Assembly: GCA_017647245.1 (NCBI GenBank)
Contig: JAGCKY010000161.1
Coordinates: forward strand, 1-5,491
DNA length: 5,491 bases
Reading direction: 5' to 3'
Source: Elusimicrobiaceae bacterium
Lineage (GTDB): Bacteria; Elusimicrobiota; Elusimicrobia; Elusimicrobiales; Elusimicrobiaceae
Shown: positions 1 through 5,491 of the stretch, in pieces
Layout of the letters: every line of letters begins with the position of its first letter
How positions within the stretch are numbered: the first letter of the stretch is position 1
Made by a program: the position numbers and the translations under genes
The notes under the pieces: model-generated
The model's database searches: none
What the model saw: only the letters and a program-made list of their open reading frames with translations
What the model was told of the DNA's origin: nothing

Positions 1-2046
1 AAAGGTGCGTTTATTCTCTTTATAGGAAACTTGCACTTGGTAATGTCCCAATAAACCTGTTTCGGGCAAAGTCAGTTGCGTTTGGGCGGTGCCGTATGCG
101 TTTAAGGAAAGAGTTTTGTCTAAAACTTTTTCATAATTTGCGTCGCGCACGACGAGTTGTACTAGACTATTTGCGGGTAAAGTTTTTAGTCCGCGTCCGG
201 CTTCATGAAAGCCATAAACGGCCAATTGTACCGTCTGGCCCGGGCGATAAATGGCGCGGTCTGTTTCCGTATAAAGTTTAACGGGAGTAGGCGCATTAAA
301 ACTAAAATAAGCACGGTTGGTTAGCAATGCGGTGCTATTATTTTTAGCAGCTTTGGGTAAAATAGAATAGGAATTATACTCGGTTAATTTGATTTGTTGC
401 GGCAAAGTAAGCAGGCCGTCAGTATTTGTTTTAGCGGATTTCTGATTGCTTTTCCAGTCTGTAAAATAAGTAATGTCGGCATTTGCTTCGGGCTCGCCTG
501 TTTTCAAATTCACGCTGTAGATGCGAAATACATTTGGGGTGCGGTTGGCGGTGGCCGGTGCGTGGTAATTAAGCGGATTATCCTCAATTGCAGCCGTAAC
601 AAACAAAGTCAAATCAGTGGCATTTAGCACGGTGGCAGATACGGGGGCAACCTTTGTATCAAAACTTTCGTCATAAGACAACACAATCGCGTAAAATCCG
701 CGCTCGGTCAGTTCGGGCAAAATAATTTTTTCTTGCGCAATTGCGTGTGCTTTGGCATACGTAATGTCTTTAGAAAGGGTTTGCAACGGAGTACGTTTTA
801 ACAGTTCCGGTATTTGTTTGGAAGACAGATAGGTTAAATAATTCCACGAAGTTGCTTTTTCGGCCTGATTCCAATTGCGCAGATCCGTTTGCGTTACACG
901 GTAAAGGCGCGCATATACGTGCGGTGCGTTTCTGACGGAAAAAGCCACGGAAGTGTCTGCCGGATTTTGCGTGAAATCTGCCGCGGATACATTTACAAAA
1001 GGTTTACGTATATCGGCGGCTAAATTGGCGCAGGACTCATTGTAATAATTTTTAGACAAATAAGTATTGGTCCAATCGCATAAAGCTACGGCGGCGGAAA
1101 ATTCTTCGCTGTCGTTGAGCAAATGAGCCGCTTTTAGCGCGGCATAAGAACGGCCGTAATCAGTCTTGGACGAGCGTAACAGGGCATTACTGATTTTGTC
1201 CAATAAGCTTGTTTTGGCGGTGATCGGATAACCGCTGATATTTTGTAATTCAGTAATTACTTGTGTGCGTTGTTTTTTCTTATCGTCAAAGGTGAAAAAG
1301 CGCTCTTGTTCAAAAGGAACTACCAAGCGGTCCACCTGCCAAATGATGCGTGCATCGGCCCGTTTAGAGCCGCCCAGTTTGGCCGCTTCGGCCAAAATGG
1401 CGAGCAGTTTTTGTACGTCGTAAGAGGGAACGTCTGCAATTTTATCGGTGGCGGATAATACATCTGCTGTGCGTAACGGTTGGACGGGTGCTGTGTATTG
1501 CAAGCGCTCTTTCCATTTCAGTACCACAAAGTCAAATAAAGTGGGAATGGCTTGTAAATCGGTATTTTTTACGTCTAAAATTAAGGTTTCTTGGTCCAGC
1601 GGCGCATAAATTAACGCACTGCGCAGTTTCCACAAAATTTCAAAACTTTCATTAATTTTATCATTCCATTGAGCGGTGCTTAAATTTTCAAATTCATCTG
1701 TTTCTTCATCGGCATGTGCGGTAATCGGGCGATACATTTGCGCTACACGCTCGGCTGTTTGGATACGATAGAGCAGTAAGCGTGCCTGCCAAATCGGTGT
1801 AGGGGGGAGTTTGGTGGTAAAAGCGGATTTGGCGGCGTTTAAATACTCGCCTTGCATATATTGACTGGCAATCACGCGCAATTGTGCTTTATACAAATCT
1901 TCGCCGTGGGCGGTTTGGGTAATTTTTTGATAAGCGGTTAAAGCTTCTGCGAAATTACCTTTATCATAGGCGCTGTCTGCGCTACTCATTTGGGCAAACA
2001 ATGCCACCGGAAAAAATAATGCGACCAGTAAAATAATTTTTTTCAT
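1..2046 (-). CDS. Secreted bacterial alpha-2-macroglobulin family protein, N-terminal part (partial)
   Basis: The minus-strand frame is open from the ATG at 2046 to the window edge, giving 682 residues with no stop; the C-terminal part lies outside. Residues 1-18 form a signal peptide (MKK, then a hydrophobic run, likely cleaved in LFA|QM). There is no lipobox cysteine, so the product should be soluble in the periplasm or exported. Residues 23-80 resemble TPR repeats (KGNFAEALTAY at 29-39). The only two visible cysteines, C323 and C339, lie just before a macroglobulin-like segment starting near 348. A segment with a TGEP turn (516-519) and a TDG turn (542-544) looks like an Ig/carboxypeptidase-regulatory fold. 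The MG2 hallmark TDRAIYRPGQ is at 595-604, followed by LNAYGT (648-653) and GLLGHY (664-669). Members of this family trap attacking proteases in the envelope; the bait region and any CxEQ thioester would lie beyond the edge. The start is supported by AAGGGG four bases upstream (2051-2056). The gene follows argS on the same strand. The family call is firm; the exact substrate is unknown. Confidence 0.88.
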   Translation of the reverse strand, partial: MKKIILLVALFFPVALFAQMSSADSAYDKGNFAEALTAYQKITQTAHGEDLYKAQLRVIASQYMQGEYLNAAKSAFTTKLPPTPIWQARLLLYRIQTAERVAQMYRPITAHADEETDEFENLSTAQWNDKINESFEILWKLRSALIYAPLDQETLILDVKNTDLQAIPTLFDFVVLKWKERLQYTAPVQPLRTADVLSATDKIADVPSYDVQKLLAILAEAAKLGGSKRADARIIWQVDRLVVPFEQERFFTFDDKKKQRTQVITELQNISGYPITAKTSLLDKISNALLRSSKTDYGRSYAALKAAHLLNDSEEFSAAVALCDWTNTYLSKNYYNESCANLAADIRKPFVNVSAADFTQNPADTSVAFSVRNAPHVYARLYRVTQTDLRNWNQAEKATSWNYLTYLSSKQIPELLKRTPLQTLSKDITYAKAHAIAQEKIILPELTERGFYAIVLSYDESFDTKVAPVSATVLNATDLTLFVTAAIEDNPLNYHAPATANRTPNVFRIYSVNLKTGEPEANADITYFTDWKSNQKSAKTNTDGLLTLPQQIKLTEYNSYSILPKAAKNNSTALLTNRAYFSFNAPTPVKLYTETDRAIYRPGQTVQLAVYGFHEAGRGLKTLPANSLVQLVVRDANYEKVLDKTLSLNAYGTAQTQLTLPETGLLGHYQVQVSYKENKRTF

Positions 2047-2066
2047 AAAACCCCTTTATGTGATAT

Positions 2067-2104
2067 AGAAAATCCCTTTGCGCGGTGCGTCAAAGAGATT
2101 TTCT
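2067..2104. terminator. Hairpin between argS and the A2M gene, possible terminator or attenuator
   Basis: The arms AGAAAATC (2067-2074) and GATTTTCT (2097-2104) pair perfectly. After one C/A mismatch, CTTTG (2076-2080) pairs with CAAAG (2091-2095), closing a 10-base loop. That gives 13 base pairs in the argS-A2M gap. On the plus strand the stem is followed by GTTTTT (2105-2110), which is the layout of an intrinsic terminator, yet no plus-strand gene lies upstream. On the minus strand, where the genes run, the stem is followed by ATATCACA, not a clean T-run, although the 3' arm itself contains TTTT. It may be a weak or bidirectional terminator after argS, or a 5'-leader structure that modulates the A2M gene. 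Confidence 0.5.
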
Positions 2105-2131
2105 GTTTTTATTGTCAAATGTGGCAAGAGC

Positions 2132-3727
2132 TTACATTTTTTCGGGCGCGCTGACACCCAAAAATTCAAGTCCCTTGCGGATACGTTCTGCCACGCGCTG
2201 GCAAATGAGCAAGCGTGAGCGCGTAAGCGGCAAATTATTTTCATCTAATACGCGGCAACTGTCGTAGAACGAGTGAAATAATCCCGCCAGTTCCATTAAA
2301 TACGTCGGTAAATGATGCGGGCTTAAATCACGCAAGCAGTTTTGCAATACGGGTTTAAACCACACCAGCTTCAAAAGCAAGGCACGTTCTTGGGGAGTAA
2401 GCGGGGTGAGTATTTCACCGGGCTCAAACCCTTTTTCTGCCGCTGCCGCAAAGATGGAATGAATACGTGCGTGTACATATTGCACATAGAAAACCGGGTT
2501 CTCGTTAGATTGTTTCTTGGCAAGCTGTACATCAAAAGTCATCTGCGCGTTGGGCGTGCGGCTGGCGAAGAAAAAGCGGCATGCATCGGCCCCTACATCA
2601 TCTACGAGTTCACGCAACGTGATGAATTTGCCCGCGCGTTTGGACATTTTGACCTGCTCGCCGTTGTCCAACAAATGCACCAATTGGTGGATAATGGGTA
2701 CAAATGATTTTTCTTCTTTGCCCAGCGCGTGTACGGCCGCTTTCATACGCGGTACATAACCGTGATGGTCGGCACCCAAAATGTCAATCAGTTGGTCATA
2801 ACCGCGGTCATATTTATTTTTATGATAAGCAATGTCTGCCATGAAATAGGTTGGCCGTCCGTCGGTGCGGACAAGCACGCGGTCTTTATCATCTTTGGCT
2901 TCTTTATCTTGCGTAGTACCAAACCAAACGGCATCGTCTTTTTTATAAGCGTAGCCATTATCTTCTAATGATTTCAAAGCCGCCTGTACGGCCCCTGCTT
3001 TATGGAGTTCAGACTCGCGAAACCAACGTGTAAATTGTACGCGAAATGCGTTCATATCGTCCTGCTGGGTTTTGATTAAATACTCCATGGCCCATTTGCC
3101 GTAGTCTTCTTCTTTCAAATCTTTCGGCGCAATTTTAGCCATATCAATCAGATACGAACCGTGATAGCCGTTTTCCGGTGGCTCTTGGCCGTTGATGCGG
3201 GCTTTTAAAGACTCGGCAAGCATTTGCGCCTGATTGCCGGCATCATTTACATAATACTCACTATCACAGGAATAACCCAAGGCGCGGTAAATGCGCACCA
3301 AACTATCGCCGAGTGCCGCGCCGCGCCCGGATGCAATATGCAAAGGACCCGTCGGGTTGGCGGAGACAAATTCAATTAAAATTTTATGTTTGGCCGCTCC
3401 GTAGGGTGCGTCATTTCTTTTGATGCGGCGGTCCAAAGCCGCGGCGGTTAAAAAGGCATCTTCTAATTTCAAATTGATAAATCCGGGTGCGGCGGCTTGT
3501 GCATCTTGTATGCCGTTTACTTCGCGCAAAAGAACTGCGGTTGTCTTGGCAATTTCCATCGGATTTTTATGTAATACTTTGGCGGCAGACATCGCCCAGC
3601 TTAAAGATAAATCCGCTCCGGTATGTTCGGGTGCGGGGGCAAATTCCACCAGGGGCAAAGCCACCCCTTCAAAAACGGGGGAGTTAGAGAGTTTCAATTC
3701 AATATCTTTTTTGAGATGTTCAAACAT
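2132..3727 (-). CDS. argS: Arginyl-tRNA synthetase (class I)
   Basis: This cytoplasmic enzyme charges tRNA-Arg with arginine using ATP. The 531-residue product is complete and near the usual bacterial length (about 550). Residues 1-88 match the ArgRS-specific N-terminal domain that contacts the tRNA D-loop. The Rossmann catalytic core starts with SANPTGPLH (122-130), where the class I HIGH signature reads HIAS (130-133). YYVNDAGNQ (158-166), YFMADIAYHKNKYDRG (294-309) and DILGADHHGY (315-324) are typical ArgRS blocks. The KMSKS loop reads KMSKR (360-364). Residues from about 413 to the end form the DALR anticodon-binding helical domain, beginning near VFYVQYVHARI. The ATG is preceded by AAGGAA at ten bases. 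rsfS ends 14 bases upstream on the same strand, so cotranscription is likely. The altered HIGH motif is the only odd feature; everything else indicates an active enzyme. Confidence 0.97.
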   Translation of the reverse strand: MFEHLKKDIELKLSNSPVFEGVALPLVEFAPAPEHTGADLSLSWAMSAAKVLHKNPMEIAKTTAVLLREVNGIQDAQAAAPGFINLKLEDAFLTAAALDRRIKRNDAPYGAAKHKILIEFVSANPTGPLHIASGRGAALGDSLVRIYRALGYSCDSEYYVNDAGNQAQMLAESLKARINGQEPPENGYHGSYLIDMAKIAPKDLKEEDYGKWAMEYLIKTQQDDMNAFRVQFTRWFRESELHKAGAVQAALKSLEDNGYAYKKDDAVWFGTTQDKEAKDDKDRVLVRTDGRPTYFMADIAYHKNKYDRGYDQLIDILGADHHGYVPRMKAAVHALGKEEKSFVPIIHQLVHLLDNGEQVKMSKRAGKFITLRELVDDVGADACRFFFASRTPNAQMTFDVQLAKKQSNENPVFYVQYVHARIHSIFAAAAEKGFEPGEILTPLTPQERALLLKLVWFKPVLQNCLRDLSPHHLPTYLMELAGLFHSFYDSCRVLDENNLPLTRSRLLICQRVAERIRKGLEFLGVSAPEKM

Positions 3728-3737
3728 TTCTTTACAT

Positions 3738-3743
3738 TTCCTT
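3738..3743 (-). promoter_or_regulatory. Ribosome binding site of argS, overlapping the rsfS stop codon
   Basis: On the minus strand AAGGAA lies ten bases before the argS ATG and shares two bases with the TAA stop of rsfS. Ribosomes finishing rsfS would uncover or occupy this site, so argS translation is probably coupled to that of rsfS. An ATG directly followed by TAA, lying between this site and the argS start, is not a usable gene start. Confidence 0.6.
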
Positions 3744-4233
3744 ATTTAGCAGATTTTTTGGCGGTCTTTTTGACCGCTTTTTTAGTAGCAGTTTTTTTAG
3801 CAACAGCTTTTTTGGGGGCTGCTTTTTTAGTGGTTTTTTTGACGACAGTCTTCTTAACTGTTTTCTTTTTGGTAACCGCTTTTTTAGCAGGTTTTTTATA
3901 GTCTAATTCTTTACCGAAACTAAAAATTTTATCCAGCGCATAAAATTCGCGTGCTTGCGGCGTCATAATGTGCACGAGAAAGGCCCCGTAATCCGACACG
4001 CGCCAAATCATACTGTCTGCGCCGTCGCGATTGGTTTTATATACGCCGATTTTCTTTAACTGAGTGCTGATTTCGTCTTCTACGGCTTCCAAATGCGGTT
4101 TGGAAGTAACCGTCGCTATTACAATATATTCGCACAAGGACGAAAGCCCCTGTAAATCTAGTACCTTGATGTCTTCGGCCTTTTTATCATCTGCATAGCG
4201 CGCAGCCAAAAGCGCAATTTCTTTGTTTGTCAT
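3742..4233 (-). CDS. rsfS: Ribosome silencing factor RsfS (Iojap/DUF143) with lysine-rich C-terminal tail
   Basis: RsfS binds ribosomal protein uL14 on the large subunit and blocks joining of the small subunit, lowering translation when nutrients are scarce. Residues 4-110 are the whole Iojap/RsfS domain: DIKVLDLQGLSSLCEYIVIA (21-40), a WRVSDYGAFLVHIM segment (77-90) and REFYALDKIF (95-104) are family hallmarks. The family is usually about 105-120 residues long; this product has 163. The extra part (about 112-163) is almost only Lys, Ala, Thr and Val, with 24 lysines in 52 residues, no acidic residues and repeated KKA/KKT units. It resembles histone H1-like tails and probably binds RNA or DNA or adds contact with rRNA; that role is inferred. 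The start has a strong GAGGTG site four bases upstream. The gene is first in the leftward group with argS. Outside the tail the function is secure. Confidence 0.93.
   Translation of the reverse strand: MTNKEIALLAARYADDKKAEDIKVLDLQGLSSLCEYIVIATVTSKPHLEAVEDEISTQLKKIGVYKTNRDGADSMIWRVSDYGAFLVHIMTPQAREFYALDKIFSFGKELDYKKPAKKAVTKKKTVKKTVVKKTTKKAAPKKAVAKKTATKKAVKKTAKKSAK
3745..3897 (-). repeat. Low-complexity segment coding the Lys/Ala/Thr tail of RsfS
   Basis: This segment codes residues 113-163 of RsfS. It consists of degenerate units of paired lysine codons (mostly AAA AAA) followed by one to three Ala, Thr or Val codons. On the coding strand this leaves many A-runs of six and two of seven (at 3792-3798 and near 3834-3840). 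The units are not exact DNA repeats, so the segment looks selected at protein level. The A-runs are possible sites of slippage, which could change tail length or frame. Confidence 0.75.
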
Positions 4234-4237
4234 AAAG

Positions 4238-4243
4238 CACCTC
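4238..4243 (-). promoter_or_regulatory. Ribosome binding site of rsfS
   Basis: On the minus strand GAGGTG, a close match to the anti-Shine-Dalgarno complement, lies four bases before the ATG at 4233. It fixes the rsfS start and contrasts with the absence of such a site before the divergent rsmI gene. Confidence 0.7.
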
Positions 4244-4276
4244 AGTTTAAGCTATATAATAAGAATAGCATTTTTT

Positions 4277-4305
4277 ATGATAGAATTTACAGCGAAAGCA
4301 TACAA
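4277..4305 (-). promoter_or_regulatory. Predicted sigma70-type promoter for rsfS-argS
   Basis: Reading the minus strand, TTGTAT (4305-4300) and TATCAT (4282-4277, five of six matches to TATAAT) are separated by exactly 17 bases. Transcription would start near 4270 and give a leader of about 37 bases containing the GAGGTG site. The -35 box is only a partial match (TTG). The call rests on sequence alone, and the gap is AT-rich enough for chance matches. Confidence 0.4.
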
Positions 4306-4316
4306 TTTTATATACT
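4286..4316 (+). promoter_or_regulatory. Predicted promoter for rsmI-tsaC, overlapping the divergent rsfS promoter
   Basis: TTTACA (4286-4291, five of six matches to TTGACA) is followed by TATATA at 17 bases (4309-4314) or TATACT at 19 bases (4311-4316). Either choice puts the transcription start at about 4321-4323, on or next to the rsmI ATG, which predicts a leaderless or nearly leaderless mRNA. The site shares 4286-4305 with the predicted rsfS promoter. A perfect TATAAT at 4255-4260 lacks a recognisable -35 box. Confidence 0.38.
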
Positions 4317-4322
4317 AAAGTT

Positions 4323-5018
4323 ATGTTAGCCATTGTTCCCACCCCGCTGGGGAATTTGCAGGACATTACCTTGCGTGCTTTGGAAACACTCAAAGCGGCG
4401 GATTTTGTATTATGCGAAGATACCCGCCGTACGCAGATTTTGCTGACGCATTTCGGTATTTCCAAACCGACGGTGCGTTATAATGAAAATGATGATAGTT
4501 CCGTGCGGCGCTGTTTAGATTTGTTAAAACAGGGGAAAAATTGCGCGTTGGTATCGGACTGTGGTACGCCTTGCATTTCTGACCCCGGTTGGAAACTGGT
4601 AAAAGAGGCCGCAAAGGAAAAATTGCCCATTACCTCTTTGCCCGGACCGAGTGCGGCGGCGTGTGCGCTGGCGGGTGCAGGCTTTACGGGGGGTGCGTTT
4701 ACGTTTTTGGGATTTTTGCCACGCAAACCGGGTAAGGCCGCTAAACTGTTGGCGGCGGCCTACAATCAGAAACATCCGGTGATTGTATATGAATCACCTT
4801 TCCGCGTGATTAAGCTGTTAGAGCTTATTGGCAAAACATTGGGGGAAAATACGCCGGTGGTAGCGGCGCGCGAAATTTCTAAAGTATACGAAGAATGGTT
4901 GCGCGGCACGACGGCGGAAGTAGCGGCGGATTTGGCGACGCGCAAAAAAGTACAAGGTGAATTTGTAATTGTAATTGGGCTGCCCGAAACGGAAAATATA
5001 GAAACAAATGAAAACTGA
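4323..5018 (+). CDS. rsmI: 16S rRNA (cytidine1402-2'-O)-methyltransferase RsmI, short form
   Basis: RsmI uses S-adenosylmethionine to methylate the 2'-O of C1402 in the decoding centre of 16S rRNA, which tunes start-codon choice and fidelity. The 231-residue product has the tetrapyrrole-methylase fold and family blocks in order: IVPTPLGNLQDITLRAL (4-20), CEDTRRT (31-37), the glycine-rich SDCGTPCISDPG (78-89), SLPGPSAA (105-112), FLGFLPRKPG (128-137), YESPFR (156-161), REISKVYEEWLRGT (183-196) and GEFVIVI (212-218). The family more often has about 280 residues; the usual C-terminal extension is missing here, while the catalytic domain is whole. The start is fixed by the family's conserved N-terminus, yet only a poor TAAAG precedes it, so it may be read from a leaderless mRNA. 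Its last 11 bases overlap tsaC. Confidence 0.95.
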   Translation: MLAIVPTPLGNLQDITLRALETLKAADFVLCEDTRRTQILLTHFGISKPTVRYNENDDSSVRRCLDLLKQGKNCALVSDCGTPCISDPGWKLVKEAAKEKLPITSLPGPSAAACALAGAGFTGGAFTFLGFLPRKPGKAAKLLAAAYNQKHPVIVYESPFRVIKLLELIGKTLGENTPVVAAREISKVYEEWLRGTTAEVAADLATRKKVQGEFVIVIGLPETENIETNEN

Positions 5019-5491
5019 AATCTATTCTATCAATGAAATGACTACAGCGCAGTTGTCCGAAGTTGCCCACGCGGTGCAAAGCGGTGCGCTGGTAGCGATT
5101 GCCACAGATACCGTATATGGTCTAGCGGCAAATGCTTTTGAAGAAACTGCCATCGCTCGGATTTACAATATCAAGAAGCGGCCGGCAGATATGCCGTTGC
5201 AAATCTTGGTGGATTCAACACAGTTGGCCCGTTCTTTAGTGTTGTGGAATGAGTCCGCTTCGCAACTAGCGCAAGTTTTTTGGCCGGGGCCACTTACTAT
5301 GATTCTGCCGCCTAACAAGACGGGAGAACCCTTGTCGCGGGGCTTTGCAGGGCTTGGTTTGCGCGTGCCGAAACATTGCGGTTTATTGCGTTTCTTGTCT
5401 GCTTTTCGCAGACCCCTTGCTTGCACCAGCGCCAATGAGCATGGCCGCCCGGTCATTACAACCGAAAGCGAATTATGTGATTTCTGTTTGC
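5008..5491 (+). CDS. tsaC: L-threonylcarbamoyladenylate synthase, TsaC/YrdC/Sua5 family (partial)
   Basis: The enzyme joins threonine, bicarbonate and ATP into threonylcarbamoyl-AMP, the donor for the t6A37 modification of ANN-reading tRNAs; TsaB, TsaD and TsaE complete the transfer. The first 161 residues are visible and the 3' end is off the window. YrdC-fold landmarks are ATDTVYGLAAN (32-42), the basic loop IKKRPADMPLQIL (55-67), FWPGPLTMIL (91-100), LRVP (118-121) and CTSAN (139-143). These cover the nucleotide- and threonine-binding site. The usual proline before TDTVYGL is alanine here (A32). The ATG overlaps the end of rsmI by 11 bases with no strong ribosome binding site, which suggests translational coupling; a second in-frame ATG at 5038 is less likely. 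Whether a Sua5 C-terminal domain follows cannot be seen, so the short TsaC versus long Sua5 form is undecided. Confidence 0.93.
   Translation, partial: MKTEIYSINEMTTAQLSEVAHAVQSGALVAIATDTVYGLAANAFEETAIARIYNIKKRPADMPLQILVDSTQLARSLVLWNESASQLAQVFWPGPLTMILPPNKTGEPLSRGFAGLGLRVPKHCGLLRFLSAFRRPLACTSANEHGRPVITTESELCDFCL

Noticed and set aside
394..627. Plus-strand frame of 77 codons in the A2M region.
   Set aside because: The minus strand is continuously open here with conserved MG-type motifs, so this is a shadow frame.
2342..2707. Plus-strand frame of 121 codons within argS.
   Set aside because: It is antisense to the KMSKR and DALR regions of argS, resembles no family I know, and has no ribosome binding site.
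3420..3749. Plus-strand frame of 109 codons opposite the argS start region.
   Set aside because: It lies wholly over the well-conserved ArgRS N-terminal domain on the other strand, has no recognisable domain and shows the composition of an antisense shadow.
3623..3901. Plus-strand frame coding a strikingly regular hydrophobic Phe/Leu/Ala/Val protein that looks like a membrane protein.
   Set aside because: It is the exact antisense of the RsfS lysine tail: runs of AAA read backwards give Phe codons. The RsfS frame has clear homology and a good ribosome binding site; this one does not.
4255..4260. Perfect TATAAT on the plus strand as the rsmI -10 box.
   Set aside because: A suitable -35 box would lie at about 4232-4237, where the sequence ATAAAG does not match; the AT-rich gap makes a chance TATAAT likely.
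5163..5456. Minus-strand frame of 97 codons opposite tsaC.
   Set aside because: The plus strand encodes clear YrdC motifs (WPGPLT, TSAN) across the same bases.
1..5491. A novel defence, mobile or RNA-based system.
   Set aside because: All five genes belong to known families, gaps are under 90 bases, and no direct repeat arrays, attachment sites, transposase or structured RNA gene is visible.

Overview
The window holds five protein-coding genes in two divergent groups, all of ordinary bacterial type. It looks chromosomal. GC content appears moderate, with many A/T-rich third positions and short gaps, and there are no mobile elements, CRISPR arrays or RNA genes. The likely source is a Gram-negative bacterium, because the leftmost gene encodes an exported alpha-2-macroglobulin of the large bacterial type that acts in the periplasm. 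The overall flavour (an A2M resembling those of Bacteroidetes, and an RsfS with a lysine-rich tail) could fit an Elusimicrobiota-like or other gut/host-associated lineage. That placement is from memory and is weak.

Leftward group (minus strand, transcribed 4233 to 1): rsfS (ribosome silencing factor, with an unusual Lys/Ala/Thr tail of about 50 residues), then argS (arginyl-tRNA synthetase, complete, 531 residues), then a large secreted alpha-2-macroglobulin gene. The first 682 residues of the last gene are visible before it leaves the window at position 1. rsfS and argS are tightly spaced: 14 bases apart, with the argS ribosome binding site overlapping the rsfS stop. They are very likely cotranscribed. 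An 85-base gap containing a 13-bp hairpin separates argS from the A2M gene, which has its own strong ribosome binding site.

Rightward group (plus strand): rsmI (16S rRNA C1402 2'-O-methyltransferase, short form of 231 residues), overlapped by 11 bases by tsaC (threonylcarbamoyl-AMP synthase for t6A37 in tRNA), which is cut off at the right edge after 161 codons. The 89-base gap between rsfS and rsmI holds predicted divergent promoters whose -35 regions overlap. The predicted rsmI start point falls almost on its ATG, and no good Shine-Dalgarno sequence precedes it.

Four of the five genes serve translation: tRNA charging, tRNA modification, rRNA methylation and ribosome silencing. The A2M gene is the exception and probably belongs to envelope defence. 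I see no convincing new multi-gene system. The points most worth a second look are the degenerate HIGH motif (HIAS) in ArgS, the basic tail on RsfS, the possible leaderless rsmI start with overlapping divergent promoters, the non-lipidated two-cysteine A2M, and the hairpin between argS and the A2M gene.
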